64,000 nt of DNA, taken from positions 1,612,001-1,676,000 of the forward strand of contig NZ_JACHMC010000001.1 in the NCBI RefSeq assembly GCF_014204815.1, read 5' to 3'. The DNA is from Micrococcus flavus. Its GTDB lineage: Bacteria > Actinomycetota > Actinomycetes > Actinomycetales > Micrococcaceae. The notes below the pieces were generated by a model that saw only the letters and a program-made list of their open reading frames with translations, was not told where the DNA came from and made no database searches. Below, piece by piece: positions 1 through 9,834 of this stretch; within the stretch, counting starts at the first letter, position 1, and every line of letters starts with the position of its first letter. A program made the translations under genes and the position numbers.

Positions 1-1697
1 GACTCGGTGCGCTCCTTCGGCTGCGGGCCCGCCGGCAGCAGGGAGGACTGCGGCAGGTCGTAGATGCCCTCCCCGTCCAGGGTCTCCTGGGCGCTGCGGG
101 CGGGTTCGTGGAAGACCTCCGGGACGGGCTCGGGACGGCTGACCGAGGGCACCGCCGGCGCGGGCTCAGCCTCCTGCTCGGGCTCAGCCGGGGCCGGGGC
201 GGTCGAGGCGGGCGCGGCGGGGGCCGAGGCCTGCGGACGGTCCTCGTCGGACTCGCCTGAGCTCCCGTCGGCGGAGGGCGGCGCCTGGCGCTGCGCGGAC
301 TCCCGCACGGAGCGGGCGTGCTCGCGGACCTGCTCGAGCGCACGGTCGGCCGCGGTGGGCCGCCGCACGCCGGGCGGCAGGGCGGGCCCGTCGTCGGCCG
401 GCTGGGCGTCGGCGTCGTCGGCCCGGTCGACGTCGTCGCCGTCCTCGTCCACCCAGGGGTCGAAATCGTCGTCGGGCTCGGGACGGCGGCGGCCGCCGGC
501 GGCGGCCTCGGCGTCGAACACGTCCATCGCGGCCGCGTGCCGCGGGCGGGTGCGGCGCCGGGGCGACGGGGCAGGGAGAATTTCGGTGGGCTGGTCCCCG
601 GCGGCGTGGGATCCGGCCGCGGAGGGGTCCGCCGACGCGGGGGCCTCCTCGATCACGGCCGTGTCGTAGGCGCGGGTCCCGCGGACGGGCGCGGCGGGGG
701 GCTGCTCCCGGTCTCCGCCGCGGCCGAGGAGGCGGGCCAGCAGCCCGGGCCTCCTCTCCCTCCGCGCCGGCGCGATGTGCGCGCCGTGGGCGGTGCGCGG
801 GGTGTCCAGGTAGGACTGGTCGTGGTCCGGGTGGGTGCGTCCCTGCGAGCGGTCCTCGGAGAACAGGTCCAGGTCCTGCTGATCGCCCCGGTGCTCCGCG
901 CCGGAGGCCTCACGACGGGCGCGGCGGGCCTCCGCCCGCTCCTGTCGGCGGCGCTCCGCCCCCTCCGCGTCCTGGCCCGTGAGCCAGACGTAGGCCCCCC
1001 GGAGGCGGGACCCGATGGAGCCCACGGGGGTGGCCGTGAGCACCAGCAGGGAGAACACCGCCAGCGCGAGCATCAGGATCCACACCGGCACCGCCGTCAG
1101 GAGGGAGGCCAGGGGGACGGTGGCGAAGTAGCCCACCATGCCGCCGGCGCGCAGGACGTCCTCGAACGCCGCGGCCGCCGAGGGCAGGCCGCCCACCAGG
1201 TGGGCGATGCCGCTGCCGGCCACGGTGGCCAGCAGCAGGCCGATCACGATGCGCCCGTTGTCCCGGTGGCGGGTCGGATGGCGGAAGCAGCGGACCGCGA
1301 CCACGGTCAGCACGACCGGCACGAGCAGGGCGAACCAGCCGACGGTGCCGCCGACCACGGAGTGGACCACGCGCCCCACCGCCGTGTCCCGCAGTCCCCA
1401 CCACTCGATCGCGGCGACGAGCGCGGCGATCAGGATCAGGAGGAGCCCGGTGCCGTCCCGGCGGTCCTCCCGCGGGATGCGCACGTCGGGTCCGGCCTTG
1501 CGCACGGCGGCGCCCACGGGGGTGGCCAGGGCCATCCACGCCGTGCGCAGGGCGCGCACGAACGCGGGCTGCTGATCGCGGTCGGAGGTGGCGGCGGACG
1601 CGCCCTTCCCGGAGGAGCCCTTCACGGACCGGGCGGAACCGGACCGGGGCTTCGACGAGGAGGACGACGACCGCGCGGGGGAAGTACGGGTCGCCAT
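1..1697 (-). CDS. ftsK: DNA translocase FtsK/SpoIIIE, N-terminal part (runs off the window)
   Basis: Double-stranded DNA translocase that pumps chromosome ends through the division septum. About 565 residues are visible. They start with a Ser/Arg-rich cytoplasmic tail, continue with a group of hydrophobic membrane helices (roughly residues 82-215), and then a long acidic, Pro/Ala-rich linker. The last visible residues, YDLPQSSLL, match the stretch that precedes the motor domain in actinobacterial FtsK. The RecA-like motor and the gamma domain lie beyond position 1. The start ATG at 1695-1697 has no Shine-Dalgarno sequence but has a -10-like box (TACGTT) six bases upstream, so the mRNA is probably leaderless. 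dapA lies directly upstream on the same strand, as in related genomes, where RNase J often sits between them; it is absent here. Confidence 0.9.
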   Translation of the reverse strand, partial: MATRTSPARSSSSSSKPRSGSARSVKGSSGKGASAATSDRDQQPAFVRALRTAWMALATPVGAAVRKAGPDVRIPREDRRDGTGLLLILIAALVAAIEWWGLRDTAVGRVVHSVVGGTVGWFALLVPVVLTVVAVRCFRHPTRHRDNGRIVIGLLLATVAGSGIAHLVGGLPSAAAAFEDVLRAGGMVGYFATVPLASLLTAVPVWILMLALAVFSLLVLTATPVGSIGSRLRGAYVWLTGQDAEGAERRRQERAEARRARREASGAEHRGDQQDLDLFSEDRSQGRTHPDHDQSYLDTPRTAHGAHIAPARRERRPGLLARLLGRGGDREQPPAAPVRGTRAYDTAVIEEAPASADPSAAGSHAAGDQPTEILPAPSPRRRTRPRHAAAMDVFDAEAAAGGRRRPEPDDDFDPWVDEDGDDVDRADDADAQPADDGPALPPGVRRPTAADRALEQVREHARSVRESAQRQAPPSADGSSGESDEDRPQASAPAAPASTAPAPAEPEQEAEPAPAVPSVSRPEPVPEVFHEPARSAQETLDGEGIYDLPQSSLLPAGPQPKERTE

Positions 1698-1703
1698 GGA
1701 TCC

Positions 1704-1709
1704 AACGTA
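1704..1709 (-). promoter_or_regulatory. -10 box of ftsK, leaderless start
   Basis: TACGTT on the minus strand, six bases before the ftsK ATG. No convincing -35 hexamer and no ribosome binding site are seen. Confidence 0.45.
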
Positions 1710-1777
1710 CCGTGCGCCCCGGACACGGTGGGCACGGGGGCGGGGCGTGCGCGGCCCGGCCGGAGGCACACGACCGG

Positions 1778-2695
1778 TCAGAACCGGATGCCGGCCTCCG
1801 CGAGGTCGGCGCGGATGGCGTCGAGCTCCGCCGCCGTGGCGCGGACGAGCGGCAGGCGCACCGTGTCCGTGGGGATGACGCCCTGGGCGGCGAGGACGGC
1901 CTTCGAGGCGACCGCGCCCTGGACATGGCCCATGATGCCGCGCTGCACGGGGTCGAGGGCGTAGTGCGCGGACCGGGCCGCGGCGAGGTCGCCAGCGTGG
2001 ACGGCGTCCACGAGCTCGCGGTACAGGCCGGGGGCCACGTGGGCGGCCACGGACACGACGCCGACGGCGCCCAGGGCCATGAGCGGCAGGGTGGCGCCGT
2101 CGTCGCCCGAGTACAGCTGGAGGTCCGTGTGGGCCAGCACCGTGGTGGTGGACTGCAGGTCGCCCTTGGCGTCCTTGAGGGCCACGATGTTCTCGTGCGC
2201 CGCGAGCGCGATCAGGGTCTTCGGCTCGATCGGCATGACGGAGCGGCCGGGGATGTCGTACACCATCACGGGCAGCCCGGCCGCGTCGGCGATCGCCTCG
2301 AAGTGGGCGCGGATGCCGGCCTGGTTGGGCTTGTTGTAGTACGGGGTGACGATCAGCAGGCCGTCGACGCCGGTCTCGGCGGCCCGGCGGGAGAGCTCCA
2401 CGGAGTGGGCCGTGTCGTTCGTGCCGGTGCCCGCGATCACCTTCGCCCGGTCCCCCACCGCCTCCACCACCGTGCGGAACATGGCGAGGTTCTCCTCGTC
2501 CGTGAGCGTGGAGGTCTCGCCCGTGGTGCCGGTGACCACGAGGCCGTCCGCACCGCCGTCCACGAGGTGCCGGGCCAGGGCCGCGGCCGCCTCCAGATCG
2601 ACGGCGCCGTCCCGGTCCATCGGCGTCACCATGGCGGGCACGACGGTGCCGAAGGGCAGGTCGGACGGGTTCACGGGTCCAGGCGCGGCAGTCAT
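1778..2695 (-). CDS. dapA: 4-hydroxy-tetrahydrodipicolinate synthase
   Basis: Condenses pyruvate with aspartate semialdehyde, the first committed step to lysine and meso-diaminopimelate. The 305-residue length is normal for the family. Visible signatures are GTTGETSTL near residue 55, the YDIPGRS segment with the catalytic Tyr, and the Schiff-base Lys in VALKDAKGD near residue 168. The frame stays open far upstream, but the family N-terminus (PFGTVVPAMVTP) fixes the start at 2695. That start follows a TAGGGT box by seven bases and lacks a Shine-Dalgarno sequence. dapB, the next pathway enzyme, is about 2 kb away on the same strand, separated by two unrelated genes. Confidence 0.96.
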   Translation of the reverse strand: MTAAPGPVNPSDLPFGTVVPAMVTPMDRDGAVDLEAAAALARHLVDGGADGLVVTGTTGETSTLTDEENLAMFRTVVEAVGDRAKVIAGTGTNDTAHSVELSRRAAETGVDGLLIVTPYYNKPNQAGIRAHFEAIADAAGLPVMVYDIPGRSVMPIEPKTLIALAAHENIVALKDAKGDLQSTTTVLAHTDLQLYSGDDGATLPLMALGAVGVVSVAAHVAPGLYRELVDAVHAGDLAAARSAHYALDPVQRGIMGHVQGAVASKAVLAAQGVIPTDTVRLPLVRATAAELDAIRADLAEAGIRF

Positions 2696-2702
2696 GGGGC
2701 AC

Positions 2703-2708
2703 ACCCTA
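2703..2708 (-). promoter_or_regulatory. -10 box of dapA, leaderless start
   Basis: TAGGGT on the minus strand, seven bases before the dapA ATG. Confidence 0.45.
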
Positions 2709-2833
2709 CCTGCGAGGATGGTCCCGTCCCCGTGTGCGGCGGGCCTGCGACGCCGGGCGTCCCCACACGTCGCGACCCGCCCCCGGCCCTCCGTCCCGCC
2801 GCGCCCGGCGCGGCCCCGTCCCCCGAGGTTTCC

Positions 2834-4042
2834 ATGCCCGTCCTCCCCCACCGGCTGACCGGGGTCGACGCCGCCCGCGGCGTCGCCCTGCTGGGGCTCG
2901 CCGCCGTCCACGTGACCGATCCGGCGACCGCGGCGGGCCACCCCGATCCGCTGCACCTCGTGTTCTCCGGCGGCGCGGCCGCCCTGTTCGTGACGCTCGC
3001 CGGCGTGGGCCTGGCCCTCGCCGCGGGCGGCCCCGAGCCCGTGCCGGCCGCCGCGGCCGCCGTGCTGCGCCGCCGCACACTCCGCCGTGCCGGAGTGCTG
3101 TTCGTGCTCGGGCTGGCGTGCGGGGCGCTGGGCACCCCGGTCGCCGTGATCCTGTGCCACTACGCGCTCCTCTTCCTCCTCGCCCTGCCGCTGCTGCGGC
3201 TGCGCGGCGGGGCGCTCGCAGCCCTCGCGGGGGCCTGGCTGGTCCTGGGGCCGGTGCTCGTCTTCGGGCTGCGGGCCGCCGGTCAGGCGATGCTCGGCCG
3301 GGAGGAGTTCCTGCAGGGGGCGCGCCTGTGGACCTCCCCCGCCCCGACGGATCTGGCCACCCCCGCCCTGCTGCTCACCGACCTCCTGGTGACCGGCTAC
3401 TACCCGGTCCTGTCCTGGGGCGCCTTCCTGGTGGCCGGCCTGGCGATCGGGCGGCTGGACCTGCGCGCCCCGCGGACGGCTGCTCTCCTGGCCGTGGGGG
3501 GCGTCGGGGCGGGGGCGGCGGCCCTCGGGGTCGGGGCGGCCGTGCGCGGGGCGGACGGCGTGGTGGCGCGGATCGCGGCGGCGACGGGCGCCGCCCCGGA
3601 GGAGCTGGACACGACCCTGCTCACGGGCGAGCACCGGCTGGCGTGGCTCATCCCCGACCCGCTGTGGCTGGCGCTCGCGACCCCGCACGGCGGGTCCCCG
3701 CTCGAGGCCGTCCGGGCGCTGGGCTGGGCCGTGGCCGTGCTGGGCCTCTGCCTGCTGCTGTCCCGTCGGCGCGGACGCGCGCCGGGCGCCGGGGTGCTGC
3801 CCGGCGTCGGGCGCCTCTCCCTGACCCTCTACGTGGGGCACCTCGTGCTGCTGGGGGCGCTCATGGCCGCCGGTGTCCCGTTCCGCGGACTCGCCGCGGC
3901 GGCCGTGCTGTGGATGCTCTTCCTCGCGGCCGGGTGGGCGGCGGCGCGCACGGGCGCGGACGGACCCCTCGAGTCGGGCATGCGCTCGCTCGTGCGCCGG
4001 GGGGAGGACGCGCGCCCCGGCGTCGCCCCGGGCCCGCACTGA
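2834..4042 (+). CDS. Polytopic membrane acyltransferase-like protein (DUF418/DUF1624 type)
   Basis: A 402-residue integral membrane protein with about ten hydrophobic segments. The N-terminus, LTGVDAARGVALLGLAAVHV, is the hallmark of the DUF1624/heparan-alpha-glucosaminide N-acetyltransferase-like group. The C-terminal GRLSLTLYVGHLVLLG resembles the DUF418 ending. Such proteins are thought to move acyl groups across the membrane onto sugars or lipids, but the substrate here cannot be deduced. It is transcribed away from dapA and converges on the TPR-like gene. The ATG at 2834 is chosen because the conserved motif begins seven residues later, although the open frame continues upstream. Confidence 0.75.
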   Translation: MPVLPHRLTGVDAARGVALLGLAAVHVTDPATAAGHPDPLHLVFSGGAAALFVTLAGVGLALAAGGPEPVPAAAAAVLRRRTLRRAGVLFVLGLACGALGTPVAVILCHYALLFLLALPLLRLRGGALAALAGAWLVLGPVLVFGLRAAGQAMLGREEFLQGARLWTSPAPTDLATPALLLTDLLVTGYYPVLSWGAFLVAGLAIGRLDLRAPRTAALLAVGGVGAGAAALGVGAAVRGADGVVARIAAATGAAPEELDTTLLTGEHRLAWLIPDPLWLALATPHGGSPLEAVRALGWAVAVLGLCLLLSRRRGRAPGAGVLPGVGRLSLTLYVGHLVLLGALMAAGVPFRGLAAAAVLWMLFLAAGWAAARTGADGPLESGMRSLVRRGEDARPGVAPGPH

Positions 4043-4058
4043 GCGCGGCCCCGGGGCG

Positions 4059-4565
4059 TCAGCGGGCCCGGTGCAGGCGGACGGCCTCGCGGGCCGCGGC
4101 GCGGGCCCTCGTGCGGTCCCCTGCGGCCGCGTAGGCCAGGGAGAGGCGGTAGCGGGCGCGCCAGTCCCGGGGCGCGGCGCGGACGGCGTCGGCGAACCCC
4201 GCGAACTGGGCGTCGGCGGCGGCACGGTCGATCCGCCCGCCGGGCGAGCGCGGCAGGTCGTCCTCGGGGAGTCCCCCCTCGGCCTCGAGGATCGCCGCGA
4301 GGCGCTCCGTCTGCAGGCCGAACAGCAGCTCGCGGCCGATCAGTGCCAGGCCGAGCGCCACCACCACGATGACGGACACACCGATGACGACGGGCAGCGC
4401 GCCGCCCGCCCCGATCAGGGCGACGGCCGCGCGGACCACGAAGAACGCGAAGAACAGCGTGAGCAGCACGACGAACGCCACCCACAGCTTGGAGCGCAGG
4501 GTCGCCCCGGCGGCCGGGGAGGCGGGCACGGTGCCGGCGTCGTCGGCGCGGTCAGTCGAGCTCAA
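4059..4565 (-). CDS. Small membrane protein with a TPR-like tail
   Basis: A 168-residue protein. It has two adjacent transmembrane helices at about residues 29-50 and 58-80, then a soluble part ending in a helix pair (WRARYRLSLAYAAAGDRTRARAAAREA) that reads like one tetratricopeptide repeat. The function is unknown. A TPR tail would suggest protein-protein contacts at the inner face of the membrane. The start overlaps the end of dapB by 14 bases, so it is probably cotranscribed and translationally coupled with it. Confidence 0.7.
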   Translation of the reverse strand: MSSTDRADDAGTVPASPAAGATLRSKLWVAFVVLLTLFFAFFVVRAAVALIGAGGALPVVIGVSVIVVVALGLALIGRELLFGLQTERLAAILEAEGGLPEDDLPRSPGGRIDRAAADAQFAGFADAVRAAPRDWRARYRLSLAYAAAGDRTRARAAAREAVRLHRAR

Positions 4566-5340
4566 GGACGCCGTCCAGACCGTAGGTGAGCCCCGGGCGC
4601 GAGGCCACGGTGCGCAGGCCGAGGACCACGCCGGGCATGTAGGCGCCGCGGTCGAAGGCGTCGTGGCGGACGGTCAGCTGCTCGCCGGGCCCGCCCATCA
4701 GCACCTCCTGGTGGGCCTCGAGGCCGCGCAGGCGCACCGCGTGCACGTGGACCCCGTTCACGACGGCGCCGCGCGCCCCGTCCGGGTCCCGCTCGGTGGC
4801 GTCCGGGGACGGGTCCACGCCGGCGGCGGCCCGGGCGTCCCCGATCATCTCGGCGGTGCGGACCGCGGTGCCCGAGGGGGCGTCCAGCTTGGCGGGGTGG
4901 TGCAGCTCGACCACCTCCACGGACTCGAACCAGCGGGCGGCCTTCGCCGCGAACGCGGAGGCCAGCACGGAGCCCACCGAGAAGTTCGGGGCGATCAGCA
5001 CGCCCACCCCGGGGTGCTCGGCCAGCTGCGCCTCGAGGGCCCGGCGGCGCTCGGCACCCCAGCCGGAGGTGCCCACCACCGCGTGGAGGCCGTGCTCCAC
5101 CGCGAAGGCCACGTTGTCCGGGGAGGCGTCCGGGACGGTGAGGTCCAGGAGGTGCGTGGCACCGGCGTCGAGCACGGCCTGCAGCGGGTCCCGCGAGCCC
5201 AGCTCGGCGACCAGCTCGAGCCCGGCGGCCTCGCGCACGGCGGGCACGGCGTGGCGGCCCATCTTGCCGCCGGCGCCCAGGATCGCCACGCGCGGCACGG
5301 CGTCCGCGGGCGCGGGGGTGGTGGGGGTGGTCTCGCTCAT
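4552..5340 (-). CDS. dapB: 4-hydroxy-tetrahydrodipicolinate reductase
   Basis: NAD(P)H-dependent reductase that follows DapA in lysine and diaminopimelate synthesis. In its 262 residues the dinucleotide-binding motif GAGGKMGR lies at about 22-29 and the catalytic signature HHPAKLDAPSGTA at about 140-152, with the conserved His pair and Lys. The length is normal. The M16 peptidase gene ends 26 bases upstream on the same strand, an arrangement common in actinobacteria (pnp, pepR, dapB). Confidence 0.96.
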   Translation of the reverse strand: MSETTPTTPAPADAVPRVAILGAGGKMGRHAVPAVREAAGLELVAELGSRDPLQAVLDAGATHLLDLTVPDASPDNVAFAVEHGLHAVVGTSGWGAERRRALEAQLAEHPGVGVLIAPNFSVGSVLASAFAAKAARWFESVEVVELHHPAKLDAPSGTAVRTAEMIGDARAAAGVDPSPDATERDPDGARGAVVNGVHVHAVRLRGLEAHQEVLMGGPGEQLTVRHDAFDRGAYMPGVVLGLRTVASRPGLTYGLDGVLELD

Positions 5341-5366
5341 GTGCTCAGCCTACGCGCGTGGGCGGC

Positions 5367-6683
5367 TCAGGCCGGGGCCACGACGACGCGGGCCCGCTCC
5401 CCCTCGGCCAGGCGGGCGGCCACCGCGCGGACCTGCGCGGCGTCCACGGCGCGCACCCGCGCGAGGGAGGCGGACAGGTCCACGAACTCCCCCGTGACCA
5501 GCTCGGCCCGGCCCAGCCGGGACATGCGCGCGCCGGTGGACTCCATGCCGAGCACGGTGCCGCCGCAGATCTGCCCGTGCGCGCGCTCGAGCTCCTCGCC
5601 GGTGACCTCCTCCACCGCCATGCGCTCGAACTCGGCCGTCATGAGCGCGGCCACCTCGTCCACGCGCTCGGGCTGGCACCCGGCGTAGAGCCCGTAGTAG
5701 CCGGCGTCGGAGTAGCCGGCGGAGAACGCGTACGTCGAGTACGCCAGTCCGCGCTTCTCGCGGACCTCCTGGAACAGGCGGGAGGACATGCCGCCGCCGA
5801 GCACGGACATCATGACCCCGAGCGCGAACCGGTCCGGGTCCGTGGTGGACAGGGAGCGCCCGCCGACGATCACGTTGGCCTGCTCCACCGCCTTCTCCAC
5901 CGTGTGGACGCCCGGGCGCACGCGGGCCGCGGCGGCCGCGGCGGTGTCCACGGTCCGGCGGGGCGCGGGAACCGCGCCCCGCCGCAGGTCCCAGCCCGAC
6001 TGCTGGAGGGCGGAGAGCACGAGGCGGCAGACGTCGTCGTGGTCCAGGTGGCCGGCGGCCGTGATGACCAGCTCGTCCGGGCGGTACCAGCGCCGGTAGT
6101 GGTCCATGACATGCTCGCGCGTGACGGCGCGGATGGTCTCCGGGGTGCCGCCGATCGGCCGGCCCAGCGGGTGCCCGTCCAGCACGACGCCGGCCAGCTC
6201 CTCGTGGGCCACGTCCACCGGGTCGTCGGCGTCCATCGCGAGCTCCTCGAGGATGACCCCGCGCTCGGTCTCGAGCTCGTCCGGGTCGATCAGGGAGGAG
6301 GTGACCATGTCCGTCAGCACGTCCACGGCCATGGGCAGGTCCTCGTCCAGGACGCGCGCGTGGTAGACCGTGGACTCCTTGGCCGTGCCGGCGTTGGACT
6401 CGCCGCCCACCCGGTCGAACGCCACGGCGATGTCCATGGCGCTGCGCGTGGGCGTGCCCTTGAACAGCAGGTGCTCGAGGAAGTGGGTGGCGCCGTACCC
6501 CTCGGGCGACTCGTCCCGGGAGCCCACGGCCACCCAGTAGCCGATGGTCACGGAGCGCTGGTCCGGCATGGACTCGGTGAGCACGCGCACCCCGCCGGGC
6601 AGCACGGAGCGGCGCACCTCGGACCCGCTCTCGGCGGCGAGCACGCCCTCGAAGTCCAGCGGGATCTCTCGGAGCACAGTCAT
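5367..6683 (-). CDS. M16 family zinc metallopeptidase
   Basis: A pitrilysin/mitochondrial-processing-peptidase-type protease of 438 residues. The inverted zinc motif HFLEH is at residues 67-71, and the distal acidic ligand region (RGVILEELAM) follows about 75 residues later. Both the N-terminal catalytic half and the C-terminal non-catalytic half are present. The ATG at 6683 is preferred over an in-frame ATG nine bases upstream, because a CACAAT box lies seven bases before it and no ribosome site is present. In related genomes it lies just downstream of pnp. Here a convergent small gene (6729-7178) separates the two. Confidence 0.9.
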   Translation of the reverse strand: MTVLREIPLDFEGVLAAESGSEVRRSVLPGGVRVLTESMPDQRSVTIGYWVAVGSRDESPEGYGATHFLEHLLFKGTPTRSAMDIAVAFDRVGGESNAGTAKESTVYHARVLDEDLPMAVDVLTDMVTSSLIDPDELETERGVILEELAMDADDPVDVAHEELAGVVLDGHPLGRPIGGTPETIRAVTREHVMDHYRRWYRPDELVITAAGHLDHDDVCRLVLSALQQSGWDLRRGAVPAPRRTVDTAAAAAARVRPGVHTVEKAVEQANVIVGGRSLSTTDPDRFALGVMMSVLGGGMSSRLFQEVREKRGLAYSTYAFSAGYSDAGYYGLYAGCQPERVDEVAALMTAEFERMAVEEVTGEELERAHGQICGGTVLGMESTGARMSRLGRAELVTGEFVDLSASLARVRAVDAAQVRAVAARLAEGERARVVVAPA

Positions 6684-6690
6684 GCCCGCC

Positions 6691-6696
6691 ATTGTG
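6691..6696 (-). promoter_or_regulatory. -10 box of the M16 peptidase gene
   Basis: CACAAT on the minus strand, seven bases before the chosen ATG, consistent with a leaderless mRNA. Confidence 0.35.
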
Positions 6697-6728
6697 TCAG
6701 CAGCGGAGCACCCGGTTGACTCCACCCC

Positions 6729-7178
6729 ATGAGGCCCGACCGCCCCGGCTCCGCGTCCGCCCGCCCGTCCCGACCCGTCCTCGCCCTCCTGATCCTGCTC
6801 GGTGGCCTGCTCATCTTCCTGACCCAGGGGCTGGTACCGCTCGTCGTCGACGACGGCCTGGCCGCCGTCCACTCACCCGCCGACGTGGTTCCCCGGGCGG
6901 ATCCGGTCTCTCTCGGCGGCCCCGTCGGCTGGACGGTCGCCATGGCCGTCCTCATGCTGCCCCGCCGGCGCGCGCACCCGCTGACCAGCACGCTCGTCGG
7001 CCTGGCCGCCTACGTCGCCGGCCTGGCCCTGGCCTTGATGGCGCTGGACGAGTCGACCCGCACGGGCGGATGGGGGTTCGGCTGGGACGTCGCGTTCTTC
7101 GTGCTCATGCTCACGGGCGTCTGGGTGCCCGCCCTCGTCGTGAGTCCGGCCCTGGCTCTGCTCACACGCCGCCGCTGA
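6729..7178 (+). CDS. Small hypothetical membrane protein
   Basis: 149 residues with four hydrophobic segments, at about 17-38, 60-75, 85-104 and 117-145, and an arginine-rich C-terminal end. No family was recognised. It sits between the M16 peptidase and pnp, on the opposite strand from both, and ends in a shared hairpin terminator (7186-7224). The position and the codon usage, which looks like that of its neighbours, argue for a real gene rather than a shadow frame. Confidence 0.6.
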   Translation: MRPDRPGSASARPSRPVLALLILLGGLLIFLTQGLVPLVVDDGLAAVHSPADVVPRADPVSLGGPVGWTVAMAVLMLPRRRAHPLTSTLVGLAAYVAGLALALMALDESTRTGGWGFGWDVAFFVLMLTGVWVPALVVSPALALLTRRR

Positions 7179-7185
7179 ACCGACG

Positions 7186-7224
7186 ACGGCGCCCCGCCCC
7201 TCACGCGGAGGGACGGGGCGCCGT
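7186..7224. terminator. Bidirectional hairpin terminator
   Basis: Perfect 11-bp arms ACGGCGCCCCG and CGGGGCGCCGT flank an 18-base loop between the convergent small membrane gene and pnp. There is no T-tract, as is usual in such GC-rich genomes. Confidence 0.7.
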
Positions 7225-7262
7225 ACGGTGCCGGGCGGGTGGGGCCGCCGCGGCGGGCGGGA

Positions 7263-9527
7263 TCAGGCCTCGAGGCCCGAGGACTCCAGCGCGTCGGCCG
7301 TCTCGGCCTGGGCGGCGTCGTCGTCCGCCACCACCGGGGCGAGCGACAGCTTGCCGCGGTCGTCGATCTTGGTGATCTCCACCTGGACCTTCTGGCCCAC
7401 GCCGAGCACGTCCTCGACGTCCTCCACGCGCTGGCCCTCGTTGAGCTTGCGCAGCTCCGAGATGTGCAGGAGGCCGTCCTTGCCCGGGGTGAGCGAGACG
7501 AACGCGCCGAACGAGGTCAGCTTCACCACGGTGCCGAGGTAGCGCTCGCCGACCTCGGGGACCTGCGGGTTGGCGATCGCGTTCACGGCGGAGCGCGCGG
7601 CCTCGGCCGAGGCGCCGTCGGTGGCGCCGATCAGCACGGTGCCGTCGTCCTCGATGGTGATGTCCGCGCCCGTGTCGTCCTGGATCTGGTTGATCATGGC
7701 GCCCTTGGGGCCGATGACCGCGCCGATCTTGTCCACCGGGATGCGCACGGAGATGATCCGCGGCGCGGTGGGGGCGAGCTCGTCCGGCTGGTCGATCGCG
7801 GCCTCGAGGACCGAGAGGATGTGCAGCCGGGCCTCGCGGGCCTGGGTCAGCGCACCGGCCAGCACGGAGGCGGGGATGCCGTCCAGCTTGGTGTCCAGCT
7901 GGATGGCGGTGACGAACTCGGACGTGCCGGCCACCTTGAAGTCCATGTCGCCGAACGCGTCCTCGGCGCCGAGGATGTCGGTCAGCGCCGCGTACTGGGT
8001 CTGGCCGTCCACCTCGGCGGAGACCAGGCCCATGGCGATGCCGGCCACGTGGGCGCGCAGCGGCACGCCCGCGTTCAGGAGGGACAGGGTGGAGGCGCAC
8101 ACGGAGCCCATCGACGTGGAGCCGTTGGAGCCGAGGGCCTCGGAGACCTGGCGGATCGCGTAGGGGAACTCCTCACGCGAGGGCAGCACGGGCACCAGGG
8201 CGCGCTCGGCGAGGGCGCCGTGGCCGATCTCGCGGCGCTTCGGGGAGCCCACGCGGCCGGTCTCGCCCGTGGAGTAGGGCGGGAAGTTGTAGTGGTGCAT
8301 GTACCGCTTGGACTCCGTGGGGGCCAGCGAGTCGATCTGCTGCTCCATCTTGAGCATGTTGAGCGTGGTCACGCCCATGATCTGGGTCTCGCCGCGCTCG
8401 AAGATCGCGGAGCCGTGCACGCGCGGCAGCACCTCGACCTCGGCGGTCAGCTTGCGGATGTCCGTCAGGCCGCGGCCGTCGATGCGCACCTGGTCCTTGA
8501 GGATGCGGCGGCGCACGATCTGCTTGGTCAGGGAGCCGTAGGCCTTGGCGATCTCGCCGCGACGCTCCGCGAACTCCTTGCCCTCGCCCGCGAGCTCCTC
8601 GATGACCTCGAGGTGGTACGCGTCCGAGGCGGCCTCGCGCTCCTGCTTATCGCCGATCGAGAAGATCTCGGTCAGACGGTCCGTGGCGAGCTTCTCCACC
8701 GCCGCGTAGGCGTCATCCTCGTAGTCCGTGAAGACGGGCACCTCCACCGGGTCCTTGCCGGCGCGGGACACCAGGTCCGCCTGCGCCTCGCACAGGGTGC
8801 GGATGAAGGGCTTGGCGGCCTCGAGGCCCTCGGCCACGACCTCCTCGGTGGGGGCCTGGGCGCCGCGGTCCTTGATCAGCTCCCACGCGTTGTCGCCCGC
8901 CTCGGCCTCGACCATCATGATCGCGACGTCGTCGCCCACCACGCGGCCGGCCACGGCCATGTTGAACACGGCGTCCTCGAGCTGGGAGTGCTTCGGGAAG
9001 GCGACCCACTGGCGCTGGCCGGAGCCGTCGTCGATCAGGGCCATGCGCACGCCGCCGATGGGGCCGGAGAACGGCAGGCCGGAGAGCTGCGTGGACAGCG
9101 AGGCGGCGTTGATGGCCACCGTGTCGTAGATCTCGTCCGGGGCGATCGAGGTGACGGTCACGACGACCTGGACCTCGTTGCGGATCCCCTTGGTGAAGGC
9201 CGGGCGCAGCGGACGGTCGATCAGGCGGCACGTCAGGATGGCGTCCGTGGACGGCCGGCCCTCGCGGCGGAAGAAGGAGCCGGGGATGCGGCCGGCGGCG
9301 TACATGCGCTCCTCGACGTCCACCGTCAGGGGGAAGAAGTCGAAGCCCTCGCGGGGGCTCTTGCCCACCGTGGTGGCGGACAGCATCGACGTCTCCTCGT
9401 CGATGTACACCATGGCGGCGCCGGCGGCCTGCTGGGCGAGGCGGCCGGTCTCGAAGCGGACGGTGCGGGTGCCGTGGCGGCCGTTGTCGATGACGGCTTC
9501 GGCGAACGTGATCTCAGGACCTTCCAT
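7263..9527 (-). CDS. pnp: Polyribonucleotide nucleotidyltransferase (PNPase)
   Basis: Phosphorolytic 3'-5' exoribonuclease of mRNA decay. In its 754 residues there are two RNase PH-like halves, then a KH domain (region with [12 protein letters not shown], about residue 595) and a C-terminal S1 domain (about 660-735). The start at 9527 is fixed by the family N-terminus and by AAGGAGG eight bases upstream, although the frame is open further. rpsO lies upstream on the same strand, the classic rpsO-pnp order, with a hairpin terminator between them. Confidence 0.97.
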   Translation of the reverse strand: MEGPEITFAEAVIDNGRHGTRTVRFETGRLAQQAAGAAMVYIDEETSMLSATTVGKSPREGFDFFPLTVDVEERMYAAGRIPGSFFRREGRPSTDAILTCRLIDRPLRPAFTKGIRNEVQVVVTVTSIAPDEIYDTVAINAASLSTQLSGLPFSGPIGGVRMALIDDGSGQRQWVAFPKHSQLEDAVFNMAVAGRVVGDDVAIMMVEAEAGDNAWELIKDRGAQAPTEEVVAEGLEAAKPFIRTLCEAQADLVSRAGKDPVEVPVFTDYEDDAYAAVEKLATDRLTEIFSIGDKQEREAASDAYHLEVIEELAGEGKEFAERRGEIAKAYGSLTKQIVRRRILKDQVRIDGRGLTDIRKLTAEVEVLPRVHGSAIFERGETQIMGVTTLNMLKMEQQIDSLAPTESKRYMHHYNFPPYSTGETGRVGSPKRREIGHGALAERALVPVLPSREEFPYAIRQVSEALGSNGSTSMGSVCASTLSLLNAGVPLRAHVAGIAMGLVSAEVDGQTQYAALTDILGAEDAFGDMDFKVAGTSEFVTAIQLDTKLDGIPASVLAGALTQAREARLHILSVLEAAIDQPDELAPTAPRIISVRIPVDKIGAVIGPKGAMINQIQDDTGADITIEDDGTVLIGATDGASAEAARSAVNAIANPQVPEVGERYLGTVVKLTSFGAFVSLTPGKDGLLHISELRKLNEGQRVEDVEDVLGVGQKVQVEITKIDDRGKLSLAPVVADDDAAQAETADALESSGLEA

Positions 9528-9780
9528 GGGGTCCCTCCTTTTCAGACAGGACCGACCCGCGTGCGAGGCCGTCGACCTGGTCTTCGATCGAGGCCCTCGG
9601 ACGGCCCCGCGCATGGCGGGGCTCCGGGAGCCACTGTCGAGGACCGCGATCCGACGGGGCGGGGCGATCGGCGTGCCCGCGCGGACGGCGTCCGGCGCGG
9701 AACGGGTGTTCGGTGGTGGACGCGCCGCCGGGAGCAGCGCGCCTTCCTCCAGGGTAACGACCGGAGGCGGGGAAGACGAA

Positions 9781-9824
9781 GGGCGGCGCCCCGCGGGGAT
9801 CACTCCCCGCCGTGGGCGCCGCCC
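9781..9824 (-). terminator. Hairpin terminator between rpsO and pnp
   Basis: Outer arms GGGCGGCGCC/GGCGCCGCCC enclose an inner stem GCGGGGA/TCCCCGC with a four-base loop. It is placed eleven bases after rpsO. In other bacteria the rpsO-pnp junction hairpin is also an RNA-processing site. Confidence 0.7.
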
Positions 9825-9834
9825 TCCGGCCGGC

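Noticed and set aside
2734-4134. A 466-codon frame overlapping the DUF418/DUF1624-type gene on the same strand
   Set aside because: Arg/Pro-rich translation without membrane pattern. The other frame has a clear family signature and helices.
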